Positions 1 to 8,442 of a DNA stretch of 64,000 nt are shown piece after piece; the first letter of the stretch is position 1; the number at the start of each line of letters is the position of its first letter. The position numbers and the translations under genes are program-made. The stretch spans positions 62,001 through 126,000 of the forward strand of contig CAVQFO010000018.1 of NCBI GenBank assembly GCA_963711725.1. Direction: 5' to 3'. Under the pieces are notes generated by a model. It searched no databases, was not told the DNA's origin, and worked only from the letters and a program-made list of their open reading frames with translations. This stretch comes from CAVQFO01 sp963711725 (GTDB lineage: Bacteria > Pseudomonadota > Gammaproteobacteria > Nitrococcales > Aquisalimonadaceae).

Positions 1-118
1 GAGAGGCCATGCGGAAGCGGTGCGCCACACGTTCTCGGGTGGGCGTGAATCCGTGCGCAGGCACGCGGTGAAGGCGGCACTGGAAGGCATTCTGGAGCGG
101 GTCTCCGGCCTCGAGTGA
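1..118 (+). CDS. pncC: CinA/PncC family nicotinamide-nucleotide amidase, C-terminal fragment
   Basis: Only the last 38 codons are present, read in the frame that ends at TGA 116-118. The tail contains HTFSGGRESVRRHAV followed by a leucine-rich helix, which resembles the end of CinA/PncC proteins (F-x-G-D-R-x-x-V-R-x-x-A/T-V). These deamidate NMN in the pyridine nucleotide cycle. In many gammaproteobacteria the gene lies directly before recA; here recA starts about 7.3 kb further on. The assignment rests on a short tail and on this general synteny, so it is moderate. Confidence 0.6.
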   Translation, partial: RGHAEAVRHTFSGGRESVRRHAVKAALEGILERVSGLE

Positions 119-375
119 TGGTTTGGGGCGAGTGACGAAGTTGTGAATATGCTGATTTTGTGCTTGTATTCCCAAGTATTGGGGGTGTTTTCGGTGAATC
201 TACGTTAAAGAATCGCCGCAGAGACAAGCCCCGCAGTACTTGTTTTCCCGGTCTCGGGAAAGGGTGAGGAGCCTCTGTTGGCCCCTGTCAGTGTTGGGGA
301 TGGCTCGGGTTTTCGCACCGCCGGCTTGGTGACGACACGCTTGTGCCTCGGGAACGGGGAAGGCGAGGGACAATA

Positions 376-2286
376 ATGCAAAGCCTCGACCAGCTTCGCG
401 CGCTAAGGATTGCGTTGGCCGATCCCGATCCCGCATCCGCCGTGGCCTTGAGCAGTGCCCTCGCAGCGAGTCGATTCGGCCATGTTGCCACCGTGGGTAA
501 CCTCTCCGATCTCTACACGCGCATCCGTGACACGTTCCGCCATCCCGAGAGTGGCCTCTCGCTGGTATTGCTCTCCACCCGCCTGGTGCAGGGGGGGGAC
601 TGGGACCATTGCCGTTCCCTGTGCGCGCTTGCAGCGGAAGCCGGCGTGGCTGTGGTGCTGCTGCAGGGCGCTGATGAGCCGCCGGACGAAGCACTGCTGA
701 ACCATGCTCGGGAGGCGGGCGTTCTGGATGTGCTGGTGCGCCCGACGCTGACCCAGGAACTGGCTCATAGGGTGCTGGTGGCTCTTTCGGTGCAACAGGA
801 AAGGCTGCTCCTGCGCCAGCGTGAGGAGGACCTGCAGGCGGAGTTGGCCGAGCGGCGGGTCATGGAGACGCGCCTCCAGCACATGGCCTATCACGATGAA
901 CTCACCGGCCTTTGGAACCGACGCCGCCTGAAGAAAGCGTTGGAGGTCTCGGTGCTGCGCGCGTCCAATTTCCGTCAGCCCTGCGCGCTGCTGCTGTTGG
1001 ACGTGGATCGCTTCAAGCTCGTCAACGATCTGGAAGGCTACGATGCCGGAGACCGATTGCTGGTGGAGGTCTCGCGCATGGTTCGGCGCAGCGCCGAGGC
1101 GGGCGATACCGCCGCGCGGATCGGTTCGGACGAGTTCGCGCTGTTGCTTCACAACTGCACCCCTTCCATGGCCGCGGAACGCGCCGAGGTGCTCCGGAAG
1201 CAGCTGGAGGACTATCGCTTCCGTTACGCCGGCCGGAACTATCGGGCCTGCGCCAGCGTGGGCCTGGCCACTGTAACCGGCGAGGAAGAGGATCTCACCG
1301 AAGCCGAGGTGCTGGCCCGTGCGGACCAGGCCTGTTACGTCGCCAAGCAGCATGGGCGTAATCGGGTTCATTGCTACAGCGATGCCGACCCCGAATTGGA
1401 GCACCTGCGCAGCGATCATCGCTGGGCACCACGGATACGGGAAGGCCTGGAGAGGGAGCGTTTCTTTTTCCACTACCAGCCGGTGGTGAGGGTGATGGAT
1501 GGTGCCATCACGCACTACGAGCTGTTGGTGCGCATGCGCGGGGCCGACGGCCGCGTCCACTATCCCAGCGAATTCATCCCGGTGGCCGAGCGCACCGGGC
1601 TGATCCATCAGCTTGATTTGTGGGTGGTGGACCGGGCGGTGGACTTCCTGGCGGAATTGCCGCCGGAACACAGCCGCCTGAACGTGGCCGTGAACCTGTC
1701 GGGTTACGCGTTCCGCAACGACGCCTTGTTCAATCTGTTGGCGCGGAAGCTGGACTTGAGTTGGGTGTCACCGACGCGGCTGGTGTTCGAGATCACGGAG
1801 ACTGCGGCCATCGACAACCTGGATCGCAGCCGGGAGATGGTGGCGCGGCTGAGGGCGCTGGGCTGTCGATTCGCGCTGGATGACTTTGGTTCCGGGTTCA
1901 GTACGTTCAATTACCTCAAGCACTTCCCGGTGGATTTCCTCAAACTCGACGGCGGCTTCATTGTCAATCTGACCCGGGATGCCACCGACCGCGAGCTGGT
2001 GCGGCACATGATTTCCATTGCCCACAGCCTGGGCAAGAAGACCATTGCCGAGTTTGTGGAGACCTCCGAGACCTTGGACCTCCTGAGGGAGCTGGGAATC
2101 GACTACGTGCAGGGACACTACGTGGGCGAGGCCGCGGCGGAACTGAAGAAACAGAGCGACCTGCCGGTGGATGTGGTTCGCGGCATGCGGGATGAGCTGG
2201 GATTGTTCGATCAGGACGATCCGCAGGAGCCCGAGCGGTGTCGACGCGCAGGGCGCAATGCCGCCACAGACAAGCCTCCCCGCTAG
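376..2286 (+). CDS. Receiver-like / GGDEF / EAL domain protein
   Basis: 636 residues. Residues 1 to about 125 look like a response-regulator receiver fold (start RIALADPDPASAVALSSAL). A short coiled segment follows, then a GGDEF domain with LTGLWNRR and the signature RIGSDEFALLL (near residue 249), so the second Gly is Ser. No RxxD inhibitory site precedes it. The EAL domain (from about residue 375) has ELLVR in place of EALLR, but keeps NLSG, EITE, DDFGSG, FLKLDG and VQGHYVG, so phosphodiesterase activity is plausible. The GGDEF half may be a weak cyclase or a GTP sensor. I chose ATG 376, preceded by GGCGAGGGA, over an in-frame GTG at 343. It opens a signalling block between pncC and recA. 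Confidence 0.88.
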   Translation: MQSLDQLRALRIALADPDPASAVALSSALAASRFGHVATVGNLSDLYTRIRDTFRHPESGLSLVLLSTRLVQGGDWDHCRSLCALAAEAGVAVVLLQGADEPPDEALLNHAREAGVLDVLVRPTLTQELAHRVLVALSVQQERLLLRQREEDLQAELAERRVMETRLQHMAYHDELTGLWNRRRLKKALEVSVLRASNFRQPCALLLLDVDRFKLVNDLEGYDAGDRLLVEVSRMVRRSAEAGDTAARIGSDEFALLLHNCTPSMAAERAEVLRKQLEDYRFRYAGRNYRACASVGLATVTGEEEDLTEAEVLARADQACYVAKQHGRNRVHCYSDADPELEHLRSDHRWAPRIREGLERERFFFHYQPVVRVMDGAITHYELLVRMRGADGRVHYPSEFIPVAERTGLIHQLDLWVVDRAVDFLAELPPEHSRLNVAVNLSGYAFRNDALFNLLARKLDLSWVSPTRLVFEITETAAIDNLDRSREMVARLRALGCRFALDDFGSGFSTFNYLKHFPVDFLKLDGGFIVNLTRDATDRELVRHMISIAHSLGKKTIAEFVETSETLDLLRELGIDYVQGHYVGEAAAELKKQSDLPVDVVRGMRDELGLFDQDDPQEPERCRRAGRNAATDKPPR

Positions 2287-2319
2287 GGCGACGCTGACTC
2301 TATTCACTTGCCCGCGCTG

Positions 2320-3978
2320 CTAAAACGAATCGTCGGGGTTCGGAGCGTCCGGATCGGCGAAACCCAGCACTTCCGATAGTCGCCGCTCCATGCCCGCCTG
2401 ATTCGTCAGCAGCAGGCATAATTCGGTCATTCGCCGCTCCAACTCATGGCGCTGCCGCTCCAGATCGCGAAGCAGATCGGCGGAGACCGTCTCGGACGTG
2501 TTCGACGGCGCGTCGTCATCGGATTGTTCCCAGGCCGCGCCCATGGTCTCCCGGATTTGCCTTTCCAGGCGCGCCAGGTGTTTAGGATCATCGGCCGCCG
2601 CTTGGTGTGCCGCCGTCAGTATTTCCTTCAGCAGAACCGCGGAGGGCTCCGGTGCCGCGGCCAGCTCACGAACCAGCTGGCGTGCAAGCGCAAGGGCCGT
2701 GTCTTCGGGCAAAAGGCGTAATTCCACCAACGAGGTCAGCATTTCCCGTGGGTCGCGGTGGGGACGCCCGAAACGCTGCTCGAAGGCCGTTTCCAGACCG
2801 TCCATCAGCTCGCGGTGCTGTTCTTCGGACAACTGCTCGTTCTGAAGCGCGGCGTGGAGCATGTTTCGTAGATCGGAGGCGCGCCGCCGAAAACGCTGGG
2901 AGAAGGCGGCTTCCACCCGGGCGAGAAACTGGCGCGCGTCTGACTCCGGCGTATCGGCGTCTTCCAGTCGTTCCACCGCGCGTCGAGCCAATTCCGTCAA
3001 AGGGTCTTCCGGCGCCTCGTCTGTCGCCTCGCGCATCTCGCGGGGCGGGGTGATCACGTCCGGGCCCGGCGCGATAGCGCCGGACTGTTCGCGGGCGTCG
3101 TCCGGCAGGGGTTGCAGTTGGCCGATGGCGTCCACCCAGGATGCGCTGAAACGGCCGCTGCCTTCCGATGGCCGAAAGGTTTCTTCAAGTCGGCCCGCGA
3201 TCCGGCGCAGGCAGCGGCTCGCCGGCGCCTCGGGATTCAGAAGCAACAGGGGCTTCTGACGCAGAACGGCGGATGTCATGGCCTGATCCATTACCACGTG
3301 GCCGATGTAATTGAGGCGAAGGCCCAGGTGCCGGGTCGTCGCAGCGTTGAAGCGTGCGAACAATCGGCGCCCGTCCTGTTGGGGGGGCAGCATATTGACG
3401 ATGATGCTCAGGCCGCCGGCGTACTTCTCCCGGTGCAATGCCTTGAGCATGGTGAACGCGTCGGTCAGCGAGGTGGGTTCCGGGGTGATGACCACGGCGG
3501 TCTCGTCGCTGGCCTTGATGAAGGAGAGGATCGCCGGGCTGATGCCTGCGGAGGTGTCGACGATGAGATAGTCATAGCCGCGCTCCAGCCGGTCCAAAGC
3601 CGCGGGCAGTTGATGGCGGGCCTGGGGCGTGGCGTCGTTGAGGCGTTCCAGCCCGCTGGCGGCGGGGAGGATGTCGAGCCCGCCGGGGCCTCCGATGATC
3701 GCATCGGTGAGGCTGGCCTCGCCGCGCAGGACATCGTCCATGGTATGGCTGGGCTGCCGACCCAGCACGATGCAGACGTTGGCGAGGCCAAAATCGGCGT
3801 CGATCAGGCACACGCGGTGGCCCGCCTCGGCGAGTGCGATCCCAAGGTTGGTCGCTACATTGGTCTTGCCGACGCCACCCTTGCCACTGGTAATGGCGAT
3901 GGTGGTCGCCCGGCCTTCCCCGTTGTCGGCGGTTGGTCGGCCGGTGCGGTTCATTGCTGTGTACCCATCCGTGTCCAT
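2320..3978 (-). CDS. MinD/FlhG-like P-loop ATPase with long helical C-terminal extension
   Basis: 552 residues from ATG 3978 (an alternative ATG lies at 3954; neither ribosome site is strong). Residues 25-280 form a MinD/ParA-type ATPase: deviant Walker A SGKGGVGKT (31-39), a DADFGLAN motif, and the switch-II segment YLIVDTSAGIS. This fits the FlhG/FleN branch that controls flagellar number or polar placement. Those proteins usually end near 280 residues; this one continues for about 270 more. The extension is acidic and helical and contains two tandem copies of a module of about 42 residues (near 351-392 and 392-435), each with AF-x-QRF and a D-x-R-x-ML core. No flagellar genes are nearby, so the target is unknown. 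It is convergent with the upstream GGDEF-EAL gene. Confidence 0.75.
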   Translation of the reverse strand: MDTDGYTAMNRTGRPTADNGEGRATTIAITSGKGGVGKTNVATNLGIALAEAGHRVCLIDADFGLANVCIVLGRQPSHTMDDVLRGEASLTDAIIGGPGGLDILPAASGLERLNDATPQARHQLPAALDRLERGYDYLIVDTSAGISPAILSFIKASDETAVVITPEPTSLTDAFTMLKALHREKYAGGLSIIVNMLPPQQDGRRLFARFNAATTRHLGLRLNYIGHVVMDQAMTSAVLRQKPLLLLNPEAPASRCLRRIAGRLEETFRPSEGSGRFSASWVDAIGQLQPLPDDAREQSGAIAPGPDVITPPREMREATDEAPEDPLTELARRAVERLEDADTPESDARQFLARVEAAFSQRFRRRASDLRNMLHAALQNEQLSEEQHRELMDGLETAFEQRFGRPHRDPREMLTSLVELRLLPEDTALALARQLVRELAAAPEPSAVLLKEILTAAHQAAADDPKHLARLERQIRETMGAAWEQSDDDAPSNTSETVSADLLRDLERQRHELERRMTELCLLLTNQAGMERRLSEVLGFADPDAPNPDDSF

Positions 3979-4234
3979 GGCGCCCGGCGTGATCGCTTTA
4001 GTTTTTCGTGATATTGGATCAAATCCGGCTATGATAATACAGTACAAAAGGCAAGTTGATTCTTGCGACGTTAATACGATAAGCGGTCGAACCGCGCACG
4101 GTGAGCTTTAGAGGGCGTTTCCGCTCGGGCGGGCGCTCGTCTGCGAGATTAAGCCACTGAGGGTGGAGGCCGCGTCCGTACGGTGTTCGGGAACGTGCAC
4201 CGGAACGACTGGAAGCGACTCTGGAGAGTGGGCA

Positions 4235-5155
4235 GTGGCAAACAGGGATGCCGTAAGGGGGGAACTGGAGCGCCGCATATTGCACGTAATCGCGCCGCTT
4301 GCGGAAAGCCCGGGAGGCGAATTGCTCTTTGGGCGGGCCGAGAGTCTTGTGCGGGAATTGCGTCAGACCTGCGCTTCCGTGGAAGCCGGCTATGCCGGTT
4401 TGTTGAAGTTGGTGCTGCAGGCCATAGCACGACACCTCGCCGGCGAGGACGCCGAGCGGCTGGAGGCGCTCATCCACTTGCTGGAGCCGCCATTGAGCTC
4501 GGCGGAGCTTGTGTCGCTGCAAGCCATGCTGCAGGACGAGCCTGCCCAAGGCGGCGGACCGGCGAACGGATTGGGCCCGGCACTTTCGGAAACTCTGGGT
4601 CGCCTGCTCGGCGCCTATTTCGACGGCGAGAATCCGCAGTTCACCCGGCGGTTTCCGGACGAATCCAGCCCCGAAGAGACCGCCACGCCGGAGTCGGGCG
4701 TGGATTCCCCGACTTTCGAGGACCCCGTCGAGGCCTGGGCACATCCCGAGGCTGAACAACAGGTGGAGTCCGTCTACCGTCGGCATTTGAAGTCCCGGAC
4801 GCGGGATATCGAAAACCTCCAATCCAAGCTTTATGCCGACGTGGAGGAGACCATTCGCCAGAATCGTGAATCCAGCACGCTGCTGGAATCGCTGATCACC
4901 CGCCTGCAGCTGGCAGAGGATGTTCCGGAGGTGGTGAGAGCCGGATGGGGGCGTGACGGGCGAGATCAGGCGTGTGGCGGCGTCTCACCGGGAGATCGCG
5001 GATCGGCTGGAGGAGACCTTCCGATCGCTGCAGGCCATCGCCAGCGACAACCAGCGGCTGGCCGCGGAACTGAATCGGGTGCGGACTTTGAGCCTCACCG
5101 ACGAACTCACCAATCTGCCCAACCGCCGGGCGTTCTTCCGCTACATCAACAGTGA
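4235..5155 (+). CDS. N-terminal part of a frame-broken diguanylate cyclase
   Basis: From GTG 4235 (GGAGAG 8 nt upstream) a helical region of roughly 235 residues is read (MANRDAVRGELERRILHVI onward), ending in a coiled coil with LQSKLYADVEETIRQN. After the G-run at 4947-4951 this frame turns into low-complexity residues and stops at 5157, while the coiled coil and GGDEF domain continue one frame over from about 4953. Removing one G restores a single 475-residue protein, the architecture expected for this family (helical sensor, coiled coil, GGDEF). The residues after about 4945 in this frame are therefore probably not native. The cause may be a sequencing insertion, a pseudogene, or slippage at G5. 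Confidence 0.6.
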   Translation: MANRDAVRGELERRILHVIAPLAESPGGELLFGRAESLVRELRQTCASVEAGYAGLLKLVLQAIARHLAGEDAERLEALIHLLEPPLSSAELVSLQAMLQDEPAQGGGPANGLGPALSETLGRLLGAYFDGENPQFTRRFPDESSPEETATPESGVDSPTFEDPVEAWAHPEAEQQVESVYRRHLKSRTRDIENLQSKLYADVEETIRQNRESSTLLESLITRLQLAEDVPEVVRAGWGRDGRDQACGGVSPGDRGSAGGDLPIAAGHRQRQPAAGRGTESGADFEPHRRTHQSAQPPGVLPLHQQ

Positions 5156-5663
5156 AATCGGCCGCGTGGAACGCGACGACGAGCTATTCACCCTGGCCGT
5201 AATTGATCTGGACTATTTCAAGTCGGTAAACGACCGCTACGGCCACGGTGCGGGCGACGAAGTCCTGCGGGCCTATGCACGCCAGATCCTGTCCGTGTTC
5301 CGCGCCCATGACCTGGTGGCACGCTACGGCGGGGAGGAATTCGCAATCCTTCTGCCGGCGACCGAGATCGCCGGAGCCACGGCTGCCCTGCGGAAAATCA
5401 AGGCACGGTCTCGTCAGGTCAAGGTCCGCATGAACGGCGGCGAGATGTTGGTGCCCACGTTTTCCGCCGGTATCGCCCAATACCGTCGTGGAGAAACGGC
5501 GGAAGACTTGATAGAGCGGGCGGATTGGGCGTTATATGAGGCAAAGCGCCTCGGGCGCGATAGAATTGAAATCGCACGAGAGGGCTTGGCGCCGGCGGAG
5601 CGCCGGGCAGATGCCCACGTGCTGGGGCATTCCGGGCCCCGGGAAAACGAAAAACGCGGCTGA
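4953..5663 (+). CDS. Diguanylate cyclase, GGDEF domain (C-terminal part of the frame-broken gene)
   Basis: This frame encodes a coiled coil (REIADRLEETFRSLQAIASD) and a complete GGDEF domain: LTDELTNLPNRRAFF, FKSVNDRYGHGAGDEVL, then RAHDLVARYGGEEFAILL. GGEEF is canonical, and RxxD sits five residues before it, matching the product-inhibition I-site. This is therefore the best candidate in the window for an active c-di-GMP synthase. GTG 4953 could in principle start translation, but it lies inside the coding region of the preceding fragment just after a G5 run, so it is more likely the continuation of the gene beginning at 4235. The HDOD gene follows 128 bp downstream. Confidence 0.85.
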   Translation: MTGEIRRVAASHREIADRLEETFRSLQAIASDNQRLAAELNRVRTLSLTDELTNLPNRRAFFRYINSEIGRVERDDELFTLAVIDLDYFKSVNDRYGHGAGDEVLRAYARQILSVFRAHDLVARYGGEEFAILLPATEIAGATAALRKIKARSRQVKVRMNGGEMLVPTFSAGIAQYRRGETAEDLIERADWALYEAKRLGRDRIEIAREGLAPAERRADAHVLGHSGPRENEKRG

Positions 5664-5791
5664 AACGGCTGGAGCACGGTCCCGTTTCCGGCGGGGCCGG
5701 TGAATGGGGGAATCCATGAGCGGCATTCAATGTGTGGCGACCGATCCTGGGCGCGTGCGAGGTCTTTGTGCTAACCCGTCCGCTTGAGCAT

Positions 5792-6655
5792 ATGTCGATC
5801 AGTCCACATGACCTGGTCCTGACCCTGCGGGACATCGCGTCTCCCCCGGAGGTGTATTTTCAGCTCAACCGCGCCCTGGAAAGCTCCGAGTGGGCCTGCA
5901 AGGATCTGGGGGCCATTGTCGAGAAAGACGCCTCCCTCACGGCCCGAGTCCTCAAGCTCGTAAATAGCCCCTCCTATGGCCTTTGGCGGCAAGTCGCTAC
6001 CATTGAGGACGCCATCACGGTTGTCGGTGCGGCGGAGCTGCGGAATCTGCTGCTGGTGACGGCGCTACTGGACGTGTTTTCCGGAATCCCGGCGGAGATC
6101 GTCACCATGCGCGACTTCTGGCGCCGCAGTCTGCGCTGCGCCGTCGTCGCCCGTTTGATCGCCGAGCAAGCGGGCTCCGGCCTGAATCCGCGCTGGATGT
6201 TCGTGGCGGGCCTGCTACACGACATTGGCAGTATCGTCGTTTGCCTCAAGCTCCCGGAGCTGGCGCGGGAGGCCCTGCTTCATCAGGACGGTGAAGAGGA
6301 GATGCGGCCCTTCAGCGTGGAGTGCGCGGTGCTCGGAACCCGGGATGCCGCCGTGGGGCGCGAGTTGCTGACTCTGTGGAAACTGCCGGAGCTACTGTGC
6401 CGCGCGGTCGGCGACCACACCGAGCCGGTGCTCGCCGAAGGCAATTCCGCGTCCGCGGCCACCGTTTTCCTGGCTCGAGGTATCGCCCTTGCTCAGGAAC
6501 GGGCCGTCGACCCGCTCCAGTCCTACCTGCCCAGAGAACATGAAGCTTGGGCGGCGGCCCGCTTTTCGCCTGCGGCGCTGGAGGGGCTGAGCGAGGAGGC
6601 CGAGGTGCGGTACGAGGAGGCCCTGGGGCTGTTCGGTGTCGGAGTCCGGGGCTGA
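5792..6655 (+). CDS. HDOD domain protein
   Basis: 287 residues from ATG 5792 (MSISPHDLVLTLRD). The HDOD core covers about residues 15-215: VEKDASLTARVLKLVNSPSYG, then FVAGLLHDIGSIVV. HDOD proteins resemble HD phosphohydrolases but mostly act as signalling scaffolds and often sit beside GGDEF/EAL genes, as here. HDIG is partly retained, but activity cannot be inferred. An in-frame GTG at 5732 would add 20 residues. An ATG at 5716 with a better ribosome site opens a different, 23-codon frame that stops before 5792; it may be a leader peptide or nothing. The next gene starts 28 bp after the stop. Confidence 0.82.
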   Translation: MSISPHDLVLTLRDIASPPEVYFQLNRALESSEWACKDLGAIVEKDASLTARVLKLVNSPSYGLWRQVATIEDAITVVGAAELRNLLLVTALLDVFSGIPAEIVTMRDFWRRSLRCAVVARLIAEQAGSGLNPRWMFVAGLLHDIGSIVVCLKLPELAREALLHQDGEEEMRPFSVECAVLGTRDAAVGRELLTLWKLPELLCRAVGDHTEPVLAEGNSASAATVFLARGIALAQERAVDPLQSYLPREHEAWAAARFSPAALEGLSEEAEVRYEEALGLFGVGVRG

Positions 6656-6683
6656 GTTACGTCGATTTCGGGTGCGTTCCGAT

Positions 6684-7244
6684 GTGAGTGAACTTCGTCG
6701 CATGTTCTTCGCGCTTTGGCCGGACGAGGGCGTGCGATCAGCGCTTGGCCGCCTGTCCGGCGAGCTTGTCGAGGGCGGTCGGCCCACGCGCCGGGATAAT
6801 CTCCACATGACCCTGGAGTTTCTGGGGGGCATCGATCGCGCCCGGATCGCCGACGCCTCGGCGGCGGCCACGCGGCTGAGCGCGCCCCGGTTTCGCCTGG
6901 TCCTGGACGGGGTGGGGCACTGGCGCCGCAGCCGTATCCTCTGGCTGGCTCCGACCAATCCGACGCCTCCGCTGATTGCATTGCAGGCCGGTCTCCACGC
7001 CGAGCTCGCCGCGGCCGGGCTGCCCCTGGAAGACCGGACCTTTCGTCCTCACGTGACTCTGGCGCGCCGTGCGAAACCCCTGGCGTTCCGGCCTGTCGCT
7101 CCCGTCACCTGGGATGTTCGGGAGTTGGTTCTGGCGGAGTCCATGCCGGGCCCTGACGGCGTCCGCTACCAGGTTGTCGAACGCTGGCCGCTCGGCCCCG
7201 ATCCGTTGACCGGGGGTGGGACGCAAGGGGCTTATATGAAATAA
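6684..7244 (+). CDS. thpR: RNA 2',3'-cyclic phosphodiesterase (ThpR/LigT family)
   Basis: 186 residues from GTG 6684 (MSELRRMFFALWPD), which matches the usual N-terminus of the family; a GTG 16 codons earlier is less likely. The two HxTx motifs that define 2H phosphoesterases are present: HMTL near residue 44 and HVTL near residue 124. The enzyme opens 2',3'-cyclic phosphate ends of RNA and can act as a 2'-5' RNA ligase in vitro. It is close behind the HDOD gene and may share its transcript. Length is typical (about 175-190). Confidence 0.88.
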   Translation: MSELRRMFFALWPDEGVRSALGRLSGELVEGGRPTRRDNLHMTLEFLGGIDRARIADASAAATRLSAPRFRLVLDGVGHWRRSRILWLAPTNPTPPLIALQAGLHAELAAAGLPLEDRTFRPHVTLARRAKPLAFRPVAPVTWDVRELVLAESMPGPDGVRYQVVERWPLGPDPLTGGGTQGAYMK

Positions 7245-7365
7245 TCCCGACAGCTCCAAAGTTGGTTTTCTCACAGGTGAAGTTACGCATTGCCCCGTCC
7301 AGAGGTATCCCGACGGGGCCCGCCGGTTACGCGATTCGCGCTCGGCGCGCATGCATGGCTTTTTG

Positions 7366-7381
7366 ACCTGTGAACACAGGT
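7366..7381. promoter_or_regulatory. Palindrome upstream of recA (candidate operator)
   Basis: ACCTGTG-AA-CACAGGT is a perfect inverted repeat with 7-base arms, 26 bp before the recA start and overlapping a TTGACC -35-like hexamer at 7363-7368. Its core is CTGT-N4-ACAG, whereas the gammaproteobacterial LexA box is CTGT-N8-ACAG. It may be a variant SOS operator or another regulator's site. The assignment to LexA is inference from position. Confidence 0.45.
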
Positions 7382-7406
7382 ACTCCCAAGCGGGCAGGTG
7401 AACGGA

Positions 7407-8438
7407 ATGGACGAAAATCGCAAGAAGGCGCTCGGTGCCGCACTGAGCCAGATTGAAAAGCAGTTCGGCAAGGGCGCGGTGATGCGCATGGGCGACGCGC
7501 GCGCCGTGCGAGACGTGGAGGCGGTGTCCACGGGTTCCCTGGCTTTGGACGTGGCTCTTGGTATCGGCGGCTTGCCGCGCGGCCGTGTGGTCGAAATCTA
7601 CGGTCCGGAATCCTCGGGTAAGACGACGCTGACCTTGCAGGTGGTGGCCCAGGCCCAGAAGCTGGGCGGCACGGCGGCCTTCGTGGACGCCGAGCACGCC
7701 CTGGATCCGGACTATGCCGAGAAGCTGGGCGTCAATGTCGACGATCTGCTGGTGTCCCAGCCCGATACCGGTGAGCAGGCACTGGAAATCGCCGACATGC
7801 TGGTTCGCTCCAGCGCCGTGGACGTGGTGGTGGTGGACTCGGTGGCCGCGCTCACGCCCAAGGCCGAGATCGAGGGCGAGATGGGCGATTCCCACGTGGG
7901 CCTGCAGGCCCGCCTGATGTCCCAAGCCCTGCGCAAGCTCACCGCCAACATCAAGCGATCCAATACCCTGGTGATCTTCATCAATCAGATCCGGATGAAG
8001 ATCGGCGTGATGTTCGGCAATCCGGAGACTACCACCGGTGGCAACGCCCTCAAGTTCTATTCCTCGGTGCGGCTGGATATCCGTCGTATCGGCGCCATCA
8101 AGAAGGGCGACGAGGTCATCGGCAACGAGACCCGGGTGAAAGTCGTCAAGAACAAGATGGCACCGCCCTTCAAGCAGGCGGAGTTCGAGATCCTCTACGG
8201 CGAAGGCATTTCCCGGGAGGGCGAATTGATCGACCTCGGGGTGAAGCAGAATCTCGTGGAGAAATCCGGTGCCTGGTACAGCTACAACGGTGATCGCATC
8301 GGCCAGGGCAAGGACAATGTCCGTAATTTCCTCAAGGAAAACCCGCAAATTACTGAAGAGTTGGACCGCAAGTTGAGGGATCTTCTCCTGAGCCGTCCTT
8401 CCTCTTCGAAAAACGAGGCCTCCGAAGCCGAAGCCTGA
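7407..8438 (+). CDS. recA: Recombinase A
   Basis: 343 residues, normal for RecA. The start MDENRKKALGAALSQIEKQF at ATG 7407 matches pseudomonad-type RecA; an in-frame GTG at 7398 adds three residues and is less likely. Walker A is GPESSGKTT, followed by FVDAEHALDP, DLLVSQPDTGEQALEI, VVVDSVAALTP and the loop-2 region NQIRMKIGVMFGNPETT. RecA forms the ATP-dependent filament for strand exchange and triggers LexA self-cleavage. recX begins 4 bp after the stop, a standard arrangement in which RecX restrains RecA. Confidence 0.98.
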   Translation: MDENRKKALGAALSQIEKQFGKGAVMRMGDARAVRDVEAVSTGSLALDVALGIGGLPRGRVVEIYGPESSGKTTLTLQVVAQAQKLGGTAAFVDAEHALDPDYAEKLGVNVDDLLVSQPDTGEQALEIADMLVRSSAVDVVVVDSVAALTPKAEIEGEMGDSHVGLQARLMSQALRKLTANIKRSNTLVIFINQIRMKIGVMFGNPETTTGGNALKFYSSVRLDIRRIGAIKKGDEVIGNETRVKVVKNKMAPPFKQAEFEILYGEGISREGELIDLGVKQNLVEKSGAWYSYNGDRIGQGKDNVRNFLKENPQITEELDRKLRDLLLSRPSSSKNEASEAEA

Positions 8439-8442
8439 GGCA

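Noticed and set aside
4019..4822. Open frame of 267 codons on the minus strand over the diguanylate cyclase N-terminus
   Set aside because: Composition is Arg/Gly/Leu-rich shadow sequence and it would overlap the coiled-coil coding region, whose protein logic is clear.
5716..5787. 23-codon leader peptide with a good ribosome site before the HDOD gene
   Set aside because: Possible, but there is no attenuator structure or amino-acid bias to support a regulatory leader.
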